A DNA stretch of 37,589 nt from assembly GCF_002155965.1 (NCBI RefSeq), contig NZ_MUMH01000071.1:1-37589 (forward strand), in the 5' to 3' direction. Every line of letters starts with the position of its first letter. The first letter of the stretch is position 1. The notes under the pieces are model-generated. The model was not told the origin of the DNA. It worked only from the letters and a program-made list of their open reading frames with translations, and did no database searches. This DNA is from Allokutzneria sp. NRRL B-24872 (GTDB taxonomy: Bacteria > Actinomycetota > Actinomycetes > Mycobacteriales > Pseudonocardiaceae). The translations under genes and the position numbers were made by a program. Of the stretch, positions 33,380-37,589 are shown piece after piece.

Positions 33380-33913
33380 GTGAAGGCGCTGCTCACCCCG
33401 AAGGGGAACGAGAAGGCCGGTGACGTCGGGGTGCTGGTGCTGCGCGTGGTGGTCGGCACCTTCATCGCGTTGCAGGGCGAGCAGAAGCTGTTCAACCTGC
33501 TGGGCGGGGGCGGGCTCGACGGGACCGCGGCGTTCTTCGCCTCGCGCGGGTACGCCCCGGCCTACCCGTTCGCCGTCATCGCCGGGCTGACCGAACTGGT
33601 CGGCGGGCTCATGCTGGCCGTTGGCGTGCTCACCCCGTTGGCCTCGGCCGCGCTGGTGGGCGTCATGTCCAACGCGGTCGCCGTCACCCTGACCTCGGTC
33701 GGGTACTGGTCGAAGGACGGGGGTGCGGAGTACCCCATCGTGGTCGCGGTGATCGCGGTGTGCGTCGCCGCGATCGGCCCCGGCCGGTACTCGCTCGACC
33801 GGTCCCAGCCCTGGGCCTCGGGCGGAGCACGGCCCGCGCTCGTGGCACTGGTGCTCGGGGTGGGCAGCGCCGCCGCGGTGCTGCTGTTCACCGGCCCGTT
33901 GGTCGGTTCGTGA
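33380..33913 (+). CDS. DoxX family membrane protein
   Basis: 177 residues, four predicted transmembrane helices: VLVLRVVVGTFIALQGEQKL at the start, GLTELVGGLMLAVGVLTPLA, then two further hydrophobic segments. This is the DoxX pattern (LRxxxGxxFxxHGxQK-like start, EFxGGxxLxxG). DoxX proteins are linked to redox and thiosulfate/quinone chemistry in some organisms; in actinobacteria (for example the M. tuberculosis membrane oxidoreductase complex) they support oxidative-stress resistance. The GTG start lies 1 base after the folE stop. Confidence 0.87.
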   Translation: MKALLTPKGNEKAGDVGVLVLRVVVGTFIALQGEQKLFNLLGGGGLDGTAAFFASRGYAPAYPFAVIAGLTELVGGLMLAVGVLTPLASAALVGVMSNAVAVTLTSVGYWSKDGGAEYPIVVAVIAVCVAAIGPGRYSLDRSQPWASGGARPALVALVLGVGSAAAVLLFTGPLVGS

Positions 33914-34311
33914 TAACCACAGCCGACGTGGTGGTCGTGGCTTCCCGCGCCGGACGGCGGCACGTGCTGCTGATCCGGCGCGGGAAGGCGCCCTTCGTCG
34001 GGCACTGGGCCCTGCCGGGCGGGCACGTGCACACCGGAGAGTCCACTGTGGACGCTGCCGTGCGCGAGCTGGCCGAGGAGACGGGCCTGCTCTGCGTGGC
34101 GAAGGAGCTGCGGTGGGTCGGCGAGTACGCCGCACCCGGCCGTGATCCGCGCGGCCTCTACCGGAGCACCGCCTACCTGTTCGCGATCCCCGAACCCGTG
34201 CCGGTGCGCGGGTCCTCCGACGCGAAGGAGGCGGGGTGGTGGCCGTTGGCGGATCTGCCGAAGCTGGCCTTCGACCACCACGACATCCTCATGGACGCGG
34301 TCAGGGCCTGA
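33910..34311 (+). CDS. NUDIX hydrolase
   Basis: 133-residue Nudix enzyme with a complete box at residues 38-60, GHVHTGESTVDAAVRELAEE and then TGL (catalytic Arg52-Glu53 and Glu56-Glu57). The length and the HVLLIRRGKAPFVGHWALPG start resemble ADP-ribose pyrophosphatase-type members. Because it follows folE in one operon, removal of pyrophosphate from dihydroneopterin triphosphate, the missing folate step in many bacteria, is a testable alternative. Its GTG overlaps the doxX stop (GTGA), and it overlaps the lipase pseudogene end by 11 bases. Confidence 0.9.
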   Translation: MITTADVVVVASRAGRRHVLLIRRGKAPFVGHWALPGGHVHTGESTVDAAVRELAEETGLLCVAKELRWVGEYAAPGRDPRGLYRSTAYLFAIPEPVPVRGSSDAKEAGWWPLADLPKLAFDHHDILMDAVRA

Positions 34312-34944
34312 GGTGCTTGATCGCCTCGGTGATCACGCGATCGCCCTTGGGCATGGAGATGTGCTCGTGGCAACCCACGTTCACGTTCGGCACGCCCGGG
34401 ATCTTGACCTTGGACTCCGGCGCCATCAGATCGCAGCTGGAGGACAGCGTCTCGTACTTCGTCGGGCCGGGCGCGGGCGTGGAGTCGTTGAGCGCCTTGA
34501 GCATCTTCGAGCCCGGCTTCATGTCCGCGCACGAGTCGAAGAGGAAGCCGGGGCACAGCCTGGCCACGTCGGCGCCCTGGTTGACGCCGCCGATGGACAG
34601 CCAGCGCTTGGTCCTGGCGGTGCCGCCGAGCGACTTGACGTAGTGGCGGGTGGACAGCGAGCCCATCGAGTGCGCGACGATGTCGACCTCGCCCTTGAGC
34701 TGGTCCGCGATGGAGGTTGAACTGCTGCCAGTCGCAGTCCCAGCGGACAAGCTCGCGGTCGGCCCAACCCACGGCCTTGAACTTGTCGATCATCTCGGAG
34801 AACAGGATCGACGATCCCCCCGCTGAAGCCGCGCACAAAGACCACCGGGGTCCGCCCAGCCGCCTGAGCCGGAGCCGCGAACGACCAGAGCAGCGAAGCT
34901 AGCGTAGTTCGACCCTGGTCGAACCGGTCATCAAGAACTCTCAC
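34301..34944 (-). pseudogene. Frameshifted secreted lipase (class 2 / EstA type)
   Basis: Lipase pieces lie in three frames. Frame 1: signal-like LASLLWSFAAPAQAAGRTPV then VFVRGFSGG. Frame 2: SSILFSEMIDKFKAVGWADR and onward to WDCDWQQFN. Frame 3: SIADQLKGEVDIVAHSMGSL and onward to the normal C-terminus with HEHISMPKGDR. The first shift is in a run of six C (34816-34821); five would restore the frame. The second is at about 34712-34715. The usual HG of the oxyanion loop reads RG, and no proper start codon precedes the signal peptide. The nucleophile AHSMG is intact. Decay is likely; two sequencing errors are the alternative. Confidence 0.82.
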
Positions 34945-35857
34945 GCAGCTCGGCGAGCCCGTCGGCCAGGGAGCGCACGGGCGCGTAACCCAGCTCCGAC
35001 CGCGCTTTCGCGATGTCGATCGTGCACTCCTGGCCGGAGACCCAGGCCGCCATCCGGTCGACCGCGCCCAATGCCACCGCGATCTTCGCGAGCCCACCGG
35101 GGATCGACCGTGCGGGCTCGGGAATGCCTTGTGTGGCAAGCAGTTCCGCGACGAACTCGCGGAAGACGACGGGCTGGCCGTCGGTGACGAAGTACGCCTG
35201 ACCGGCGCGTCCCTTCGTCGCCGCGAGGACAAGGCCCTCCACGACGTTGTCCACGTGCGTGGCGTCCACTCGCTGGCGACCGCCGCCGATCCACGCGAAC
35301 TTTCCCGATCGCACAGCGGAAACCAAGGACGGCAGCAACGTCGTGTCGCCGCGCCCCCAGATCATGCAGGGGCGCAGCACCACGGTTTCGAGGCCGTCGA
35401 AGCCCAGGACAGCCGCTTCCGCGCGCGCTTTGCTCGCCGCGTATGCCGCCTTCGAGTTCGGTTGCAGCGCAACGGTTTCATTCACGTTGACCAACGGTTG
35501 GCCGTTGCGCAGACCGGCTTCGCTGCCGACGTGGACCAGGCGGCGCACACCCGCGTCACGGCAGGCCTCCAGCACGCCGAGCGTGCCGTTCACGTTGTCG
35601 CGCAAGAACTCAGCGCGACTGCCGGAGCCGGGCGTGCGGGCGGCGGAGTGGAACGCCAGCTCGGCGCCGCGCGCCGCTTCGCGGAGGGAGGCGGCGTCGT
35701 CCAGGTCCCCGCGAACCGCCGTGGCCCCCAGGTCCACGACGGTTCGCGCGGCACGGTCACTGCGAGCCAGCGCGCGGACGGCGTGCCCGTCCGCGACCAA
35801 GCGGCGGATCAGGGCGGCCCCGACGAATCCGGACCCGCCGGTGACGAAGACGTCCAC
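34931..35857 (-). CDS. NAD-dependent epimerase/dehydratase (extended SDR)
   Basis: 308-residue extended short-chain dehydrogenase. The dinucleotide loop is VTGGSGFVGAALIRRL, GDLDD follows strand 3, and the catalytic YxxxK is YAASK. The central HSAARTPG and VLRPCMIWGRGD motifs are those of 3-beta-hydroxysteroid dehydrogenase/dihydroflavonol reductase-like proteins. The substrate is unknown. GTG 35857 is preferred (VDVFVTGGSG); GTG 35869 would add four residues. It has a near-consensus promoter (-35 TTGACT, 17-base spacer, -10 TATAAG) overlapping a palindrome shared with the divergent TetR gene, so control by that regulator is likely. Confidence 0.88.
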   Translation of the reverse strand: MDVFVTGGSGFVGAALIRRLVADGHAVRALARSDRAARTVVDLGATAVRGDLDDAASLREAARGAELAFHSAARTPGSGSRAEFLRDNVNGTLGVLEACRDAGVRRLVHVGSEAGLRNGQPLVNVNETVALQPNSKAAYAASKARAEAAVLGFDGLETVVLRPCMIWGRGDTTLLPSLVSAVRSGKFAWIGGGRQRVDATHVDNVVEGLVLAATKGRAGQAYFVTDGQPVVFREFVAELLATQGIPEPARSIPGGLAKIAVALGAVDRMAAWVSGQECTIDIAKARSELGYAPVRSLADGLAELRESS

Positions 35858-35883
35858 CCGTGACCACACTCCCGACTAAGTTG

Positions 35884-35925
35884 ACCGATCGTCATACTTA
35901 TAACTATGAGGATCGGTATAGTCAA
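35884..35925. promoter_or_regulatory. Divergent promoters and TetR operator
   Basis: ACCGATCGTCATA (35884-35896) and TATGAGGATCGGT (35905-35917) form a 13-bp inverted repeat with one mismatch and an 8-base spacer. For the epimerase, minus strand, TTGACT (35925-35920) and TATAAG (35902-35897) are 17 bases apart. For tetR, plus strand, TATAGT (35917-35922) ends 6 bases before the GTG, predicting a leaderless message. The palindrome covers the spacers of both, so a bound dimer would block both. Confidence 0.75.
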
Positions 35926-35928
35926 GGC

Positions 35929-36507
35929 GTGCCACGACCCAAGTCGGACTCCCGGGACAAGATCGTCGACAGCGCGCGCAAGCTGCTGCGCAGGCAGGGC
36001 TACCACGCGACCGGCCTCGCGCAGGTGATCGAGGACAGCGGCGCCCCGCGCGGGTCGCTGTACTTCCTCTTCCCCGGCGGCAAGGAGGAACTGGCCGTCG
36101 CGGGGGTGCGCGAGTGCATCGGCGAGTGGGTCGAGCTGATCGGCCAGGCGCGCGCGGTGAGCGCTACGCCGGAGGACTGGATCTCATTGATGTGCAAGGG
36201 TTTCGCGGAGCAGCTGCGCGACTCCGACTTCACCGAGGGCTGCCCGATCACCACCGTGGTGCTGGACTCGGTGCCCACCTCCGAGCCGCTGACCGAGGCG
36301 TGCCGGGACGCGTACTCGGCCTGGCTGGGCGCGCTCGCCGAGGGACTGGTGTCCTACGGGATCGCGCAGGAGCGGGCCGACGAGCTGGCGATGCTGATGC
36401 TGGTGAGCCTGGAAGGCGCGATGGTGCTGTGCCGCGCCTTCCAGTCCACCGAGCCGATGGAACGGGTCATCCCACAGGTGCTGGCACTGATCGAGCACCG
36501 GCGCTGA
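35929..36507 (+). CDS. TetR-family transcriptional regulator (LmrA/YxaF-like)
   Basis: 192 residues. The N-terminal helix-turn-helix is SRDKIVDSARKLLRRQGYHA, TGLAQVIEDSGAPRGSLYFL and FPGGKEEL, typical of the LmrA/YxaF branch that responds to flavonoids and other drugs in Bacillus. The ligand-binding helices follow, with GCPITTVVLDSV. GTG 35929 (VPRPKSDSRDK) is chosen because TATAGT ends 6 bases upstream; the open frame further upstream runs through the operator. It probably represses itself and the divergent epimerase. Its end overlaps the convergent PLP-enzyme gene by 41 bases. Confidence 0.9.
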   Translation: MPRPKSDSRDKIVDSARKLLRRQGYHATGLAQVIEDSGAPRGSLYFLFPGGKEELAVAGVRECIGEWVELIGQARAVSATPEDWISLMCKGFAEQLRDSDFTEGCPITTVVLDSVPTSEPLTEACRDAYSAWLGALAEGLVSYGIAQERADELAMLMLVSLEGAMVLCRAFQSTEPMERVIPQVLALIEHRR

Positions 36508-37589
36508 CCGCACTGGCAGCACTGCGCACCGCCGCGTCGAGGTCGGCCCACAGGTCGTCGACGTCCTCCAAGCCCACGGACATCCGCAGGAGCTGGTCGG
36601 AGACGCCGCAGCCGTGGCGGTCGGATTCCTCGACGATGCGGTGGCTCAGCGAAGCGGGATGCTGGATGAGCGTGTCCACGCTGCCCAGGCTGACCGCCGG
36701 GGTGACCAGCCGGACGGCCGCGATCACCGCGTGCGGGTCGCCCTCCACCTCGAACGCCACCAGCGGTCCGCCGAGTCGCGGGTAGTGCACGCGGCGGACC
36801 CCGGGGTGCGCGGCCAGCCTCCTGGCGAGCTCGGCGGCGTTCGCGGACTGCGCCTTGATGCGCACCGGGAGCGTGGAAAGCCCGCGCAGCAACAGGTATC
36901 CGGCGAGCGGGTGCAGCACTCCGCCCGTGACGATGCGGATCTGGCGCAGCACTCGCGCGTAGGACTCGTCGCACGCCACGACTCCACCGAGCACGTCTCC
37001 GTGCCCGCCGAGGAACTTCGTCGCGCTGTGCAACACGATCGAGGCTCCGAACTGCGCGGGGCGTTGCAGCACCGGAGTCGCGAACGTGTTGTCCACCAAC
37101 AACGGCACCGATCCGCACGCGTCGGCCAGCGCACGCAGGTCGACCTCGCTCAGCGTCGGGTTGGCGGGCGTCTCGACGATCACCAGCCCGGTGTCCGGCC
37201 GGATCGCCGCAGCGACTTCGGCGGGATCGGCCCAGGTCAGCTCGTTGCCGAGCAGGCCCGAGGCGATCAGGTGGTCACTGGTGCCGTAGAGCGGGCGCAC
37301 CGCGACCACGTGCGGCTTGCCCTGTGAGACGGCCGCGAGCAGGCACGCGGAGAGCGCGGCCATCCCGCTGGCGAAGGAAACGGCGGCGGGCAGGCCTTCG
37401 AGAGCGGCCAGCGCGGACTCGAAGCGGGCGACGGTCGGGTTCCCGAGGCGGCCGTAGATCGGCGCACCGGGCAGCTGCGCCCCTGCGGCGAAGGCGTCCA
37501 GGCGGATCGCCTCCTCCCGGCTGTCCCGGGACGGGTAGGTCGTGGAGAGGTCGAGCGGCACGGCGTGCACGCCGTGCCGCTCGACCTCT
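36467..37589 (-). CDS. Cys/Met-metabolism PLP enzyme (cystathionine gamma-synthase/lyase family), 5' end outside window
   Basis: Fold-type I PLP enzyme of the trans-sulfuration family: IYGRLGNPTVARFESALAAL (the YxRxxNPT-like motif), ASGMAAL (phosphate-binding), PLLVDNTFATPVLQRP (Asp holding PLP), and SATKFLGGHGD with the Schiff-base Lys. Cystathionine gamma-synthase, gamma-lyase and methionine gamma-lyase cannot be told apart from this. The frame stays open to the window edge (EVERHGVHAVPLDLSTTYPS), and family members start with about 15-20 residues before this point, so the start lies outside; GTG 37570 would give a short form. Converges on tetR. Confidence 0.9.
   Translation of the reverse strand, partial: EVERHGVHAVPLDLSTTYPSRDSREEAIRLDAFAAGAQLPGAPIYGRLGNPTVARFESALAALEGLPAAVSFASGMAALSACLLAAVSQGKPHVVAVRPLYGTSDHLIASGLLGNELTWADPAEVAAAIRPDTGLVIVETPANPTLSEVDLRALADACGSVPLLVDNTFATPVLQRPAQFGASIVLHSATKFLGGHGDVLGGVVACDESYARVLRQIRIVTGGVLHPLAGYLLLRGLSTLPVRIKAQSANAAELARRLAAHPGVRRVHYPRLGGPLVAFEVEGDPHAVIAAVRLVTPAVSLGSVDTLIQHPASLSHRIVEESDRHGCGVSDQLLRMSVGLEDVDDLWADLDAAVRSAASAVSAGARSVPAPVG

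Noticed and set aside
1-37589. CRISPR arrays, tRNA or rRNA genes, prophage or biosynthetic mega-genes
   Set aside because: I found no regularly spaced direct repeats, no tRNA cloverleaf with CCA-type ends, no rRNA blocks, and no modular synthase or phage structural genes on either strand.

Overview
The window is high-GC (around 70 %) actinobacterial DNA. The rimP-nusA-ylxR-infB cluster, the neighbouring DUF4439 gene and proS, followed by a cob block, match the order known from Mycobacterium tuberculosis (Rv2839c-Rv2850c). Protein styles, the many GTG starts and leaderless promoters, and the CbiG-CobJ and ChlI-ChlD fusions point to a member of the Pseudonocardiales (Saccharothrix/Lentzea/Amycolatopsis-like). 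That placement is an inference; no marker gene fixes the genus. I see no rRNA, tRNA, CRISPR array, transposase, phage gene or origin.

Layout. 1-2.5 kb: translation/transcription operon on the minus strand (rimP, nusA, ylxR, 5' part of infB). 2.6-8.3 kb: a Tat lipoprotein with a DUF4439 protein, a one-TM protein, a PLP aminotransferase, a YjbQ-family enzyme, two tandem paralogous secreted/membrane proteins and a HAD phosphatase. 8.3-16.6 kb: a secreted Xaa-Pro dipeptidyl-peptidase, proS, a VOC protein, yaaA, a RIO-type kinase with a possible uORF, and a DEAD-box RNA helicase with a long, structured leader. 16.6-29.9 kb: a cobalamin region on the minus strand: cobalt chelatase ChlID, CobO, CobB, a GNAT, CobM, CobL, CbiG-CobJ, a NiCoT-type cobalt transporter and a CysG-like siroheme/precorrin-2 enzyme. 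Two cobalamin riboswitches lie upstream of the chelatase and of the transporter, so cobalt uptake and cobalt insertion both appear to be feedback controlled by B12. 29.9-37.6 kb: a SnoaL-like protein, a cytochrome P450 divergent from bioF, a folE-doxX-nudix operon, a frameshifted lipase pseudogene, an NAD-dependent epimerase divergent from a TetR regulator with a shared operator, and the 5'-truncated gene of a Cys/Met-metabolism PLP enzyme.

The least explained signals are non-coding. Three 61-65 bp imperfect palindromes (16675, 16949 and 26967) share a GAGCGCT-centred core, and their outer arms differ between copies but stay complementary within each copy. Two of them sit directly behind cob genes. 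Other signals are a separate palindrome at 12821, a tandem repeat at 26708, an SD-overlapping hairpin before the helicase, and a series of promoters placed for leaderless transcripts. Among proteins, the CobJ half of the CbiG-CobJ fusion has lost its SAM-binding signatures, CobM carries a roughly 150-residue Lys/Ala/Pro-rich tail, and FolE is a divergent form with CAHH in place of CEHH.
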